Shown here one piece after another: positions 26,653 through 35,580 of a stretch of DNA of 64,000 nucleotides. The translations under genes were made by a program, and so were the position numbers. The notes beneath the pieces were generated by a model. It did no database searches. It saw nothing but the letters and a program-made list of their open reading frames with translations, and was not told the DNA's origin. Positions within the stretch are counted from its first letter, which is position 1; each line of letters begins with the position of its first letter. The stretch comes from Sphingomonas sanxanigenens DSM 19645 = NX02 (lineage in GTDB: Bacteria; Pseudomonadota; Alphaproteobacteria; Sphingomonadales; Sphingomonadaceae): NCBI RefSeq assembly GCF_000512205.2, contig NZ_CP006644.1, positions 1,792,520 through 1,856,519 of the forward strand, written 5' to 3'.

Positions 26653-27813
26653 ATGAAAGTTACTGGCTATCGCAGCCTCGTCACCTCGCACGATTGGGGG
26701 CGTCCGGTTGGCGACGCCAATGGGGTGGTGCAGGGCGGCGTCACCGACACGCCTATCCTGATTCTGGAAACAGACGGCGGTCTCGAGGGTGTCGGGCTCG
26801 GCCAGCACGCGGATATCGCGAGAATCTTTCCCGCGGTCGAGGGGCAGGATCCACGCGCGACCACGGCGCTCTATGATTCGATGCTCTCGCATGTGTTCAA
26901 GAGCGGTCATGCCGGCGCGACATATGGCGCAATCGCCGCCGTCGACATGGCGCTGTGGGATCTGAAGGCGAAGCTGGCGGACGAGCCGCTCTGGCGCACA
27001 TTGGGTGCTGCGGACCGCTTCGTGCCCGGCTATGCCTCCGGGCTGTGCTACGGCCTCGACGACGACGCCTTCGGTGCGCTCTACCGCCGCTTTGCCGATC
27101 GCGGTTTCAGTTCCGCCAAGGTGAAGGGGGGCAGGGACATCCGGCGGGACATCGCGCGACTGAAGCTGGTGCGAGATATATTTTCGGTGAACAGCGCGCG
27201 TCCGGCGCTGATGCTCGACGTCAATGAGAGTTGGAACCGCAAGCAGGCGATCCGCCACCTTGCGGAGGTCGAAGCGGCCGGCATCGACCTGACCTGGATC
27301 GAGGAGCCGGTGCGCCGCTGGGATGCCGCCGGCCATGCCGCGATCACCCGTGCCGCGCGCTGCGCGGTCGCGACCGGCGAGAACCTCACCGGGCTCGATC
27401 AATATGCGCCGTTGCTCGATGCCGGTGGGGTCGATGTCGTCCAGGCCGGAAGCGTGTGGGGAATCACCCATTTCATGCGCGTGGCGCTCGCGGCGCATGC
27501 GCGCGACCTGCCGGTTTCGCCGGTGGGTTATGACGCCAACCCGGTCGCGCATGCGGCGGCGGCGATCCCCAACATGATCGGCATCGAGGTGCAGGATCTT
27601 GATTGGCCGACCGGGCTCGACGTCGACCAGCAGATTGCCGACGGCGGCATCGTCCTGGGCGATCGGCCCGGCCTCGGGATCGTTGTCGACGAGGCGGCGA
27701 TCGCGCGCGACCGCAAGGACGGGGCATGGAGCGCCGATGGCGGCGGCCCGCACCGCCGGCCGAGGGAGGCCGGGCTCAGCCTCGTTCCCGACCGGCGCGT
27801 CGCCGGCGGATAA
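26653..27813 (+). CDS. Enolase-superfamily enzyme (mandelate racemase/muconate lactonizing type), atypical active site
   Basis: 386 aa from ATG at 26653, selected because AGGGG at 26641-26645 is well placed. It has the capping domain and the barrel with KVK (Lys156/Lys158) on strand 2 and metal ligands in LDVNE (Asp189), WIEEP (Glu217) and TGEN (Glu243). The His-Asp dyad of mandelate-racemase dehydratases is not seen: the strand-6 Asp position reads VVQAG (Gly266) and the strand-7 His position reads VSPVGYD (Val291). Sugar-acid dehydration is the expected role from its regulator and permease neighbours, but this active site suggests a different acid/base set or a different reaction. Confidence 0.82.
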   Translation: MKVTGYRSLVTSHDWGRPVGDANGVVQGGVTDTPILILETDGGLEGVGLGQHADIARIFPAVEGQDPRATTALYDSMLSHVFKSGHAGATYGAIAAVDMALWDLKAKLADEPLWRTLGAADRFVPGYASGLCYGLDDDAFGALYRRFADRGFSSAKVKGGRDIRRDIARLKLVRDIFSVNSARPALMLDVNESWNRKQAIRHLAEVEAAGIDLTWIEEPVRRWDAAGHAAITRAARCAVATGENLTGLDQYAPLLDAGGVDVVQAGSVWGITHFMRVALAAHARDLPVSPVGYDANPVAHAAAAIPNMIGIEVQDLDWPTGLDVDQQIADGGIVLGDRPGLGIVVDEAAIARDRKDGAWSADGGGPHRRPREAGLSLVPDRRVAGG

Positions 27814-27837
27814 GAAAAGAAGCGTGGAGAGGACAGG

Positions 27838-29091
27838 ATGCACGGCATGACCAGCCCGGCTTTCGTTACCGGCGGGCAGCGCACGGTGCTGCAACTCTCG
27901 CTGATGGTCAATTTCTTCCTGCTGATGGCGCTCTACAGCGGCGTGCTTGGCGTGCTGTTACCCAACCAGATCGCGGCGCTCGATCCCGGCAACAAGGCGA
28001 ACAACCTCGCCCTCATGTTCGCGATCACCTCGATCTTCTCGACGCTCGCGACGCCGATCGCGGGAGCGCTTTCCGATCGCACGCGCGGACCCTGGGGCCG
28101 CCGTGCGCCGTGGATCGCGATCGGATCGTTGATCGGATCGATCAGCCTGTTCGGCGTGTCGTGGATGACCAGCTTCTGGTCGATGATGGTGCTGTGGGTG
28201 ATGGCCGCCATCGCCTACAACTCGATGCAGCCGGCGATGACGACCTTGATCGCGGATCGCTTCACGCCTGAAACGCGCGGGTCGGTCTCGGGCATCGTCG
28301 GCGCGGGGATGACCGCGGGGCTGACCGCCGGCACCTTCGTCGCCGGCCACCTCGCGGGGCAGCAGATGCTGGCCTATGGCCTGTTCGCGGCGGCGATCGC
28401 CGCCTCCTGCCTCGCCTTCGTGCTGATCAACCGCGAGCCTTCGAGCGCGGCGCTGCCGGCGCGGCGCTTCGACTGGGGCGATTTCGCGCGCGGCTTCTGG
28501 ATCTCGCCGCGCGAACATCCCGACTTCGCCTGGGCGTTCCTGAGCCGCTTCACCATCTATATGGGCTATCAGGCGGTCGCCGCCTATCTGCTCTACATCC
28601 TGCGGGACTATATCCGGCTGAGCGACGACGCCTCCAACGTCGCGATTGCGAACATGGCGATGGTCACCTTCGTCTGCCTGGTCGTCACCTCGCTGGCTTC
28701 GGGCTGGCTGTCTGACCGGATGCAGCGCCGCAAACCCTTCGTCATCGCCGGCAGCCTGATCATGGGATGCGCGATGGTCGCGCCGCTGGCGGCGCCCAAC
28801 ATGTCCGGCATGTGGGTCTACGCCGCGGTGATCGGCGTCGGCTACGGCATGTTCATGTCGATCGACATGGCGCTGATGACGCAGGTGCTCCCCAAAAGCG
28901 AACTGGGTGAGGAGGGCAAGGATCTCGGCGTGCTCACCACCGCGGTGAACATCCCCCAGATCATCAGCCCGGTCATGGCGGCGGTGCTGCTCTCGCTGAG
29001 CGGTGGTGACTACCGCACGATCTTCTGCGCGGCGGTGCTGTTCGTGTTCGGATCGGCGCTCTGCGTGCTGCCGATCAAGTCGGTGCGTTAA
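27838..29091 (+). CDS. MFS sugar permease
   Basis: 417 aa, about 12 hydrophobic spans. The cytoplasmic loop 2-3 motif is GALSDRTRGPWGRRAPWIA, close to the SLC45/GPH-like sugar:proton symporter signature, and loop 8-9 has SGWLSDRMQRRKPF. AGAGGACAGG precedes the ATG at 27838. It follows the enolase gene by 24 nt and precedes a TonB receptor, so it likely imports the oligosaccharide product or sugar acid across the inner membrane. Confidence 0.88.
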   Translation: MHGMTSPAFVTGGQRTVLQLSLMVNFFLLMALYSGVLGVLLPNQIAALDPGNKANNLALMFAITSIFSTLATPIAGALSDRTRGPWGRRAPWIAIGSLIGSISLFGVSWMTSFWSMMVLWVMAAIAYNSMQPAMTTLIADRFTPETRGSVSGIVGAGMTAGLTAGTFVAGHLAGQQMLAYGLFAAAIAASCLAFVLINREPSSAALPARRFDWGDFARGFWISPREHPDFAWAFLSRFTIYMGYQAVAAYLLYILRDYIRLSDDASNVAIANMAMVTFVCLVVTSLASGWLSDRMQRRKPFVIAGSLIMGCAMVAPLAAPNMSGMWVYAAVIGVGYGMFMSIDMALMTQVLPKSELGEEGKDLGVLTTAVNIPQIISPVMAAVLLSLSGGDYRTIFCAAVLFVFGSALCVLPIKSVR

Positions 29092-29107
29092 ATCATATTA
29101 CGTATGA
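29092..29107. promoter_or_regulatory. GntR-type operator candidate, site 3
   Basis: ATCATATTACGTATGA contains TCATA (29093-29097) and TATGA (29103-29107) as an inverted pair. The minus-strand reading, TCATACGTAATATGAT, shares its first eight bases with site 1 and 12 of 16 with site 2. It begins one base after the MFS stop codon and ends 6 nt before a TTGACA box, a position suited to control of the TonB receptor gene. Confidence 0.6.
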
Positions 29108-29113
29108 CGACAG

Positions 29114-29142
29114 TTGACATATCTTTCGTATAGCTTCAGATT
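29114..29142 (+). promoter_or_regulatory. Possible sigma-70 promoter of the TonB receptor gene
   Basis: A perfect -35 TTGACA (29114-29119) is followed after 17 nt by CAGATT (29137-29142), a weak -10 match. The spacing and the adjacent operator candidate support it; the -10 does not on its own. Confidence 0.4.
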
Positions 29143-29171
29143 GACCCTCATAAGCTTGGAGGGGAAAAAAG

Positions 29172-31922
29172 ATGAAGTGCCGCAAAGGACAGGTTCGTAC
29201 CGCGTTGCTCGCCGCCACAGCGATGATGGCGATGGCAGGAACCGGCACCGCGTTCGCGCAGACTGCAGAGCCCGCGGCCGCAGCCGCTGCTCCGGCCGAC
29301 CAGCCGTTGAGCGATGGCGAAGCGGAAGAAATCATCGTCACCGGCATCCGTGCCAGCCAGGCCGCGTCGATCGACATCAAGCGCGAGGCGATCGGTGTCG
29401 TCGACTCGATCGTTGCCGAGGATCTCGGCAAGCTGCCCGACCAGAACGTCGCTGAATCGCTTCAGCGCATCGCCGGCGTCACCATCGAGCGCAACCGCGG
29501 CGAGGGCCGCTTCATCACCGTTCGCGGCTTCGGCCCGAAGTTCAACGCGGTGACGGTCAACGGTCGCACGCTCGCCACCGACAATAATGGCCGCGAATTC
29601 TCGTTCGACGTGCTGCCCGCGGAAATCATCAGCGGCGCCGACGTCTACAAGTCGCCGCAGGCCAACCTCAACGGTTCGTCGATCGGTGCCACCGTCGACG
29701 TTCGCACGCTCCGTCCGCTCGACCAGAAGAAGGCGTTCGTCGCGACCGGTTCGGGCACGATGCAGTGGGCGGAACTCGCCGACTCGTTCAACCCCGAGGT
29801 TTCGGGCGTGGTGGGCTGGCGCAACGAGGATCGTACGTTCGGCGTCGCGGTCTCCGCAGTCTATTTCGATCAGGATCTGCGCAACGATGAATTTACGATC
29901 GGTGCCGGCCATGTCCGCCGTTCGAGCACCGACAGCTATTACAACCGTGGCGGTGTTGCCGGCGCCCGGATCGGCCCGGACGTCGCGCCGTTCAACAGCG
30001 TGTCGATGCCGTCCAACCTCTCGCCCTTCTTCTTCGAACGCCAGCTCAAGCGGCTCGGCCTCAACGGCTCGATGCAGTTCCGTCCGGTCGACCGCCTCAC
30101 CATCACGCTCGATGGCCTTTATTCCAAGGCCGATTTCACCGAGCAGCAGACCGGCCTTGCCTATGACTTTGCCGGCGGCACGCTGGTGGAGCAGGTCGTC
30201 GAGGGTGGCGAGGCGCTCTATCAGCGCTATCAAGGCGGATTCGTCGACGAGATCATCCAGTATGACGAGCGCAACGTCACGACCTATCAGTTCGGCGGCA
30301 ACCTCAAATGGGAAGCTAGCGACCGCCTGACGGTAAGCCTCGACGCGTCGCGTTCGAAGGCGGAGCGGCGCGGCAAGGAGAACAACCTGTTCACCACCAT
30401 CCGCCGCAAGAATGTCGACCTGTGGTTCGATCGGCGGACCGGGAGCCCGATCTACAGCTATGGCTTCGACAGCCCCAACTATGCCAATGCCGCGACCAAT
30501 CCGCAGGGTCTGACCGCGCATTACTATATCTGGGGCGGCGGCACCGATGTAGACGACAAGATCGAGGAATATCGCGGCGACGTGCAGTGGAAGGCCACGG
30601 ACACGATCACCCTGTTCGCAGGCGGCCTGATCGCGAACCGTACGAAGACGCTGACCGGTGACGAGATGCCGTTCGGCGAGCAGTGCGCCTATTGCGACTC
30701 CAACCGCGTGCTCCCCACCTCGCTGTTCAGCTCAACCAACCGCAACTTCTTCCAGGGCGGCGGCGGTGACATCCTGCATGACTGGATCATCTACAGCCCG
30801 CAGGAACTGGTTCGCCTGATCGATCAATACGCGACGCAGGATGGCAAGGCGTTCAACCCGGCGGTGTTCTCGCCGTCCGCCTCGTCGGTGGTCGATGAGA
30901 AGGTGAAGGCTGCCTATATCATGGGCACGCTCGACACGGAGGTCGGCGGCATGCCGCTGGCGGTCAATGTCGGCCTGCGTTTCGAGGACACCGACTATAC
31001 CTCGACCGGTGCCTCGCGCACCGTGATCAGCGCGCGCCCCACCGGCGGCGGCCAGAACGAAATCGTCGTCTCGCCGGTCGTGCCGGTCGGCTTTGCCGGC
31101 CATTATCAGGACTGGCTGCCGTCGTTCAACGCGCGGCTCTCACTCACCGACAGTCTGATCTTCCGCGTCGCGGCGTCGAAGGTGCTGACGCGGCCGACGC
31201 TGTCGGACCTGTCGCCGCGCCAGAGCATCCAGACCAACCCCGGCAACGAAACGATCCGGCGTGGCAACCCCGATCTGCAACCGTTCCGCGCGACGCAGTA
31301 TGAAGCCGGCGTCGAATGGTATTTCGCGCCTTCCTCGCTGCTTTCGGCAGCCGCCTTCTACAAGGACATCAAGTCGTTCGTGACGTTGGTGACGACGCCG
31401 CAACTCGTCGATCAGGTGACCTTCCAGGTCACGGTGCCCGACAATGGCGAGGGTGCGACGGTGAAGGGCGTCGAAATCGGCTATCGCCAGGCATTCACCA
31501 GCCTCCCGGCACCGTTTGACGGCCTCGGCCTGCAGACCAGCTTCAACTATACCGAATCCAACGCCGAGTATCGGAACGCCGTTGCCAATGTGAGCTTCGG
31601 TCTCGAAGGGCTTTCCAAATATTCGTACAGCCTCGTCGGCTTCTACGAGAAATACGGCATCCAGGCGCGCGTCGCCTATACATGGCGTGATGACTTCCTG
31701 CAGGTCGCCTCGGGCCGCAACGGCGAGCCGGAATATTTCTCGTCCTACGGCCAGCTCGATACGGGCCTCTCTTATGACGTGAACGCGCAGTTCACCGTCT
31801 TCGCCGACATCACCAACCTGAACAACGCCAAGGAATTCATCTATTCGGTGAGCCCGGATCGGACGAAGGAATATCGCAAGGTCGGCCGGCGCATCGCCGC
31901 GGGCGTTCGTTTCCGCTTCTGA
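29172..31922 (+). CDS. TonB-dependent outer-membrane receptor
   Basis: 916 aa. A Sec signal peptide (residues about 1-30, ending TAFAQ) is followed by an Ala/Pro-rich linker, a TonB box EEIIVTG (about 54-60) and a plug domain with LPDQNVAESLQRIAGVTIER and FITVRGFGPKFNAVTVNGR. The remaining 700 residues have the alternating aromatic pattern of a 22-strand barrel, and the last residue is Phe (GVRFRF), as needed for outer-membrane insertion. The type is the sphingomonad/Caulobacter carbohydrate TonB receptor. It presumably brings in a glycan fragment for the adjacent permease and enzymes. Confidence 0.95.
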   Translation: MKCRKGQVRTALLAATAMMAMAGTGTAFAQTAEPAAAAAAPADQPLSDGEAEEIIVTGIRASQAASIDIKREAIGVVDSIVAEDLGKLPDQNVAESLQRIAGVTIERNRGEGRFITVRGFGPKFNAVTVNGRTLATDNNGREFSFDVLPAEIISGADVYKSPQANLNGSSIGATVDVRTLRPLDQKKAFVATGSGTMQWAELADSFNPEVSGVVGWRNEDRTFGVAVSAVYFDQDLRNDEFTIGAGHVRRSSTDSYYNRGGVAGARIGPDVAPFNSVSMPSNLSPFFFERQLKRLGLNGSMQFRPVDRLTITLDGLYSKADFTEQQTGLAYDFAGGTLVEQVVEGGEALYQRYQGGFVDEIIQYDERNVTTYQFGGNLKWEASDRLTVSLDASRSKAERRGKENNLFTTIRRKNVDLWFDRRTGSPIYSYGFDSPNYANAATNPQGLTAHYYIWGGGTDVDDKIEEYRGDVQWKATDTITLFAGGLIANRTKTLTGDEMPFGEQCAYCDSNRVLPTSLFSSTNRNFFQGGGGDILHDWIIYSPQELVRLIDQYATQDGKAFNPAVFSPSASSVVDEKVKAAYIMGTLDTEVGGMPLAVNVGLRFEDTDYTSTGASRTVISARPTGGGQNEIVVSPVVPVGFAGHYQDWLPSFNARLSLTDSLIFRVAASKVLTRPTLSDLSPRQSIQTNPGNETIRRGNPDLQPFRATQYEAGVEWYFAPSSLLSAAAFYKDIKSFVTLVTTPQLVDQVTFQVTVPDNGEGATVKGVEIGYRQAFTSLPAPFDGLGLQTSFNYTESNAEYRNAVANVSFGLEGLSKYSYSLVGFYEKYGIQARVAYTWRDDFLQVASGRNGEPEYFSSYGQLDTGLSYDVNAQFTVFADITNLNNAKEFIYSVSPDRTKEYRKVGRRIAAGVRFRF

Positions 31923-31943
31923 GCCGCCAATCCGGCTGAACAG

Positions 31944-31978
31944 GCCCCCTTCGTCCGGCGCGAACGGAGGGGGCTTTT
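31944..31978 (+). terminator. Rho-independent terminator after the TonB receptor gene
   Basis: GCCCCCT (31944-31950) pairs perfectly with AGGGGGC (31968-31974); four further pairs (one G-T) extend the stem, and TTTT follows. It lies 21 nt after the stop codon. Confidence 0.88.
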
Positions 31979-31995
31979 GCTTGTGTCGCGGTCGA

Positions 31996-33144
31996 TCAGC
32001 TCCGCACCAGCCCTTCCATCGGCCGCACGGCACGACCGGTCTGTGCGAGCGTCCGCGCGACCAACGCGGGATCGAGACCGAACGTCTCCGCACTGCATCC
32101 GGCGATCAATGCGTCCAGATCCGTGGTCGGCCGCAAATCCCGCCCATCGAGCAGCGCGTTCTGACCGAGCCCCGGCCAGTCTGCCAGAACCCGGCCGCCC
32201 TTCACCGCGCCGCCGATCAGCATCGCCGCGGATCCCGTGCCGTGATCGGTACCGCCGGTGCCGTTGGCGGCGGCGGTGCGGCCGAACTCGGTTGCGACCA
32301 GCACCACCGTATCGTTCCACACCGGGCCGAGGCCCTCCCGAAACGCGCCGAGCAGCGTATCGAGCTGCCTGAGCTGACCCGCCAGCCGCCCGTTCTGGCC
32401 GCTGTGCGTGTCCCACCCGCCGGTCTCGATCATCGCGATACGCGGGCCGTCTGCCTGGGTGAGGAAGGTCGCGGCGAGTTTGCCGAGGCTGGCCGGATCC
32501 TGTTTCGGCCCTGAATCGCCGGCAAGACCACGCGCCTCCATCGCCGCGCTCCACAGGCCGTGGAGCATCGGATCGCGGGCATAGAGCTGCTGCACGCGCG
32601 CGAGCAGATCGTCGCTCGCCTGCGGCAGGTTGGAGGCGGCGTAGGAACTCACCTCGGTCTGCCCGCGCAGCGCCAACGGGACGGTCGGCGCGAAGGCGAT
32701 CGCCTCGTCGCGCTCCTTGGGAAGCAGCCCGGTCAGCCGGTTGAGCCAGCCATCCTTGACCGCATAGGGCCTGGCCCCGCCGGTCTCGAGCACGTTCTGG
32801 CCATCGAAATGCGAGCGTTCGCGATAGGGCGAGGCGACCGCCTGGACGAACAGCGCCTGGCCTTCACCGTAAAGTTTGCCGACACCCGCCAAGGAGGGAT
32901 GCAGGGAAAACTGACCATCCAGCTTGATGGCGCCAGCCGCGTCGATCGCCAGCGCGCCGCGCAGCCGGGCGTAATCGGGATCGCCGTGCGGCACCACGAT
33001 ATTGAGTCCGTCGGCGGCACCACGCTGGATCACGAAAAGAAAGCGGCGGTCGCTGACGACGCGCGCCAGGGCGAGGTGCGGCGCGACGAACAGGCTGCCG
33101 GCACCGAGTGCGGCGACGCCGAGGAAGCGGCGGCGGTCGAACAT
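31996..33144 (-). CDS. DUF1501 domain protein, Tat-exported
   Basis: 382 aa from ATG at 33144 (MFDRRRFLG). A twin-arginine signal (DRRRFLGVAALGAGSLF) is followed by the DUF1501 core: RGAADGLNIVVPHGD, SHFDGQNVLETG, IETGGWDTHSGQ, TEFGRTAAANGTGGTDHG and an AMLIGGAVKGGRVLADWPG segment. DUF1501 proteins are relatives of the alkaline-phosphatase/sulfatase fold and almost always pair with DUF1800 proteins, as here (4-nt gap). Their function is unknown. GAGGAGA precedes the start. Confidence 0.9.
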   Translation of the reverse strand: MFDRRRFLGVAALGAGSLFVAPHLALARVVSDRRFLFVIQRGAADGLNIVVPHGDPDYARLRGALAIDAAGAIKLDGQFSLHPSLAGVGKLYGEGQALFVQAVASPYRERSHFDGQNVLETGGARPYAVKDGWLNRLTGLLPKERDEAIAFAPTVPLALRGQTEVSSYAASNLPQASDDLLARVQQLYARDPMLHGLWSAAMEARGLAGDSGPKQDPASLGKLAATFLTQADGPRIAMIETGGWDTHSGQNGRLAGQLRQLDTLLGAFREGLGPVWNDTVVLVATEFGRTAAANGTGGTDHGTGSAAMLIGGAVKGGRVLADWPGLGQNALLDGRDLRPTTDLDALIAGCSAETFGLDPALVARTLAQTGRAVRPMEGLVRS

Positions 33145-33148
33145 CACA

Positions 33149-34528
33149 TCATCTCCTCTGGAACTCGGGCGAGACGAGCAGCAGTGCAAGGCCCGTGGGC
33201 TGGCTCTCGGCGCGGCCGATCGCCTCCACCGTCTCGGCGCTCGCGGCGCCTGGCAGCAGCTTGGCCGCGGCGCTGCGCGGATCGATGCGGTCGCCCACGC
33301 GCAACGCGATCCGCTGCGCCACCTCGACGCGGCGGACCAGCGCGTCCGGTGCCGCCCAGCTCTGCGCGATATCGTCGAACCCGGCCGGGCTGCCCGGCCG
33401 CCACACCGGCTGGCCGAGTTGCTGCATCAGCGGCGCGATCTGCATCTCACCCGGCGCTTCCATGCCGATGCCGCGCAAAGACGATACGAGCCAGTCCCAC
33501 GGCGTCTTGAACTTGGCGCTGGTCCCCGCCCAGCTTTCCGGCGCGTCGACCAGCGCGCGATAGACCGTCGGCAGGTCACCGCCGCTCTCCTGAAACGCGG
33601 TGGAAAGGCGCTTTACCAACCCAGCTGGCGGCTCGTCGGCAACGAAATGCCGCGCGAGCTTGGTCGCGATATGGTCGGCAGTGGCCGGCGCGCTGCCGAG
33701 ATCGTGCAGCACCGCGCGCGCCTGCGCCTCGCCAGCCTGGGCATAGCTCTTGCCCATGATCGTGCGGGTGCCGGGCTCGTGGATCGCGGGGCGAAAGGCG
33801 AAGCGGCCCGGCTCGGCGCGGTCGTTGGCGGCCTGCCGGCCCAGCCCCCCGACGCTCCACCCCGTCATCGCGCGCGCGAATTCGGTCACGTCGGCCTGAG
33901 CATAGCCGCTGCGCACACCGAGCGTGTGCAATTCCATGATCTCGCGCGCGAGATTCTCGTTGAGGCCGGGCTTGCGCGCCGGCCGGCGCATCGCGACCCG
34001 CTCGGCAAGGCGGCTCTCGGGGCCGGTCGAGCGCACCTGATCGAGATAGAGCAGCATCGCCGGATGGCGCTCGGCGGCGAGCAGCAGATCCTCGAACTTG
34101 CCCAGGATATTGGGCCGGATCGCCTCCGCCTCGAAGGCACCGATGAAGGGCAGGCAGATCATCTTGTCGGCCGAGACCGCGAAATGATTGGCCCAGAAAT
34201 GCACCAGCCGCTCGGCGAAGGGGGCCGGCGCAATGAGCGCGCTGGCCATGCGGGCGTTGACCGCGGCGCGATAGAGTTGGCGATTGTCCTGGCGAAGCTG
34301 CTTGCGCGCCATCTGCTTGGCCTCGCCATCCGCCTGCCGCATCTCGCGCCGATCCTCGACATAGTCGCGGGCGATCTGCGGACTTGCGGGCAGACCGCCC
34401 CACGCAGTCGGGCGAGGCTCATAGCGCGCGAGTTGGTCGAGCAGCCAGTGCCGGGGTCGTTCGGGCGGGGCCTCGTCAGGGCGGGCTCCCAGACCGAAGC
34501 GGTTGAGCGCGATGGCAGGTGCGGACAC
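33149..34528 (-). CDS. DUF1800 domain protein
   Basis: 459 aa from GTG at 34528, chosen because AAAGGAGA lies 6 nt before it, giving the family-typical start VSAPAIALNRFGLGARPDE. It contains the DUF1800 landmarks LVHFWANHFAVSADK, LDQVRSTGPESRLAE, NENLAREIMELHTLGV, YAQADVTEFARAMTGW and KLARHFVADEPP. It forms an operon with the DUF1501 gene; the pair is widespread in Gram-negative bacteria and has no defined biochemical role. No classical signal peptide is visible with this start, so it may travel with its Tat-exported partner. Confidence 0.88.
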   Translation of the reverse strand: MSAPAIALNRFGLGARPDEAPPERPRHWLLDQLARYEPRPTAWGGLPASPQIARDYVEDRREMRQADGEAKQMARKQLRQDNRQLYRAAVNARMASALIAPAPFAERLVHFWANHFAVSADKMICLPFIGAFEAEAIRPNILGKFEDLLLAAERHPAMLLYLDQVRSTGPESRLAERVAMRRPARKPGLNENLAREIMELHTLGVRSGYAQADVTEFARAMTGWSVGGLGRQAANDRAEPGRFAFRPAIHEPGTRTIMGKSYAQAGEAQARAVLHDLGSAPATADHIATKLARHFVADEPPAGLVKRLSTAFQESGGDLPTVYRALVDAPESWAGTSAKFKTPWDWLVSSLRGIGMEAPGEMQIAPLMQQLGQPVWRPGSPAGFDDIAQSWAAPDALVRRVEVAQRIALRVGDRIDPRSAAAKLLPGAASAETVEAIGRAESQPTGLALLLVSPEFQRR

Positions 34529-34624
34529 GCCTGTCTCCTTTCGGCCGTTCAACGGATGGGAGGGCGGGTATCCGTCGCGAGCGGGAAAGGATTTTTCCGG
34601 GACATGGGAAAGGGGTTTGTGCCG

Positions 34625-35152
34625 CTACCCCGATCGATCGGGAAAGGGGGCAGTTTCGCCACCGGCCCTTGCCGCCTTGCCCCGTCGGTTCCGCGGCATG
34701 CGCAACGCACCGGAATTCTCCAGGCCCTTCGCGAGCACTCGCCGTTCTTCAACGGGCAGGGTGGCGACGACGCCGATGACGCTTTGTTCAAGCCGCGTGC
34801 GGATCGCCAGATCGTCGGCGCGGGCGCGGGCGAGCGCCGCATCGAACGCGGCGCGATCGAAGTCGGGCTTTTCCAGCAATTCACGCGCCTCGATCCGCGC
34901 GGCACGAGCGCGCTGTGCCTGCGGGCGTACCGAGCGCACCGCGCCGCGCACCGCCTGCCTTAGAGCGCGGCGATTGTCAGGTTGCAGCTCTTCCGATGCC
35001 TGGCGCAGCCGGGCAGGGCGACCGATGCCGTTCAGCGGCCGCTTGGTCTCGGTCCGCGACCACATGATCGCGGCACCGGTGATGCCACCCACCAGGAACA
35101 TGTTGAGCACCAGCGAGACGATCAGCAGGATGCGCAAAGAACGGCTCGTCAT
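34625..35152 (-). CDS. Periplasmic heavy-metal-sensor/Spy-CpxP-like protein
   Basis: 175 aa from ATG at 35152 (MTSRSLRILLIVSLVLNMFL), overlapping the upstream gene's stop (ATGA). One N-terminal membrane anchor (about 7-32) is followed by an all-helical, Arg/Ala/Glu-rich region with the repeated spacing of Spy/CpxP/ZraP-type LTxxQ proteins (RQAVRGAVRSVR, FDRAAFDAALARARADDLAIRTRLEQSVIGVVATLPVEER). It resembles the Metal_resist family. With the ECF sigma factor and small membrane protein just upstream it is likely part of an envelope-stress sensing unit. Confidence 0.75.
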   Translation of the reverse strand: MTSRSLRILLIVSLVLNMFLVGGITGAAIMWSRTETKRPLNGIGRPARLRQASEELQPDNRRALRQAVRGAVRSVRPQAQRARAARIEARELLEKPDFDRAAFDAALARARADDLAIRTRLEQSVIGVVATLPVEERRVLAKGLENSGALRMPRNRRGKAARAGGETAPFPDRSG

Positions 35153-35580
35153 CGGATCGCTCCGTTCAGGTCGATGTCGCCGAACACGGTCTGGCTGTCG
35201 GCGCTGTCGGCAAAGCGATGCTCGGCGAGCATCGGCGTGGCGAGCCACAATGCGGCCGCGCCGGCAAGACCCCCGGCCAGCCCCGCACCGGCGAGACCCA
35301 GCCCGGACCACCATAGTTTGGCGCGCGACCAGCTCGATCCTGACTGCGGCGCGTGCGCCAGAACCCGTCCGATCAACGCTGCGCCAGGCGATGCGACGCG
35401 GTAGGCGGCGAGCAGATCATCGAGACGGGCGGCATCGATCAGCACGCCGCGGGATTGCGGATGAACGGCAAGATGCGCTTCTGCAGCAGCGCGCAGATCG
35501 GCGGGCCAGCGCCGCAGATCGGCGCCATAGGCCTCTGCCAGCGTCGCGAACCGCTCGGCGCTCAGAATATGCTCATCCAT
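35149..35580 (-). CDS. Small single-span membrane protein, probable anti-sigma partner
   Basis: 143 aa from ATG at 35580, overlapping the sigma-factor stop by a few bases. The N-terminal half is soluble (MDEHILSAERFATLAEAYGADLRRWP), then one membrane segment at about 90-112 (LGLAGAGLAGGLAGAAALWL) and a short periplasmic tail. Such proteins directly after ECF sigma genes usually bind the sigma factor. No zinc-type HxxxCxxC motif is present, so it is not a ZAS anti-sigma factor. The role is inferred from position. Confidence 0.68.
   Translation of the reverse strand: MDEHILSAERFATLAEAYGADLRRWPADLRAAAEAHLAVHPQSRGVLIDAARLDDLLAAYRVASPGAALIGRVLAHAPQSGSSWSRAKLWWSGLGLAGAGLAGGLAGAAALWLATPMLAEHRFADSADSQTVFGDIDLNGAIR

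Noticed and set aside
33002..34963. 653-codon plus-strand open frame
   Set aside because: Antisense to the DUF1501 and DUF1800 genes, whose motifs are unmistakable; the frame shows only GC-driven codon bias.
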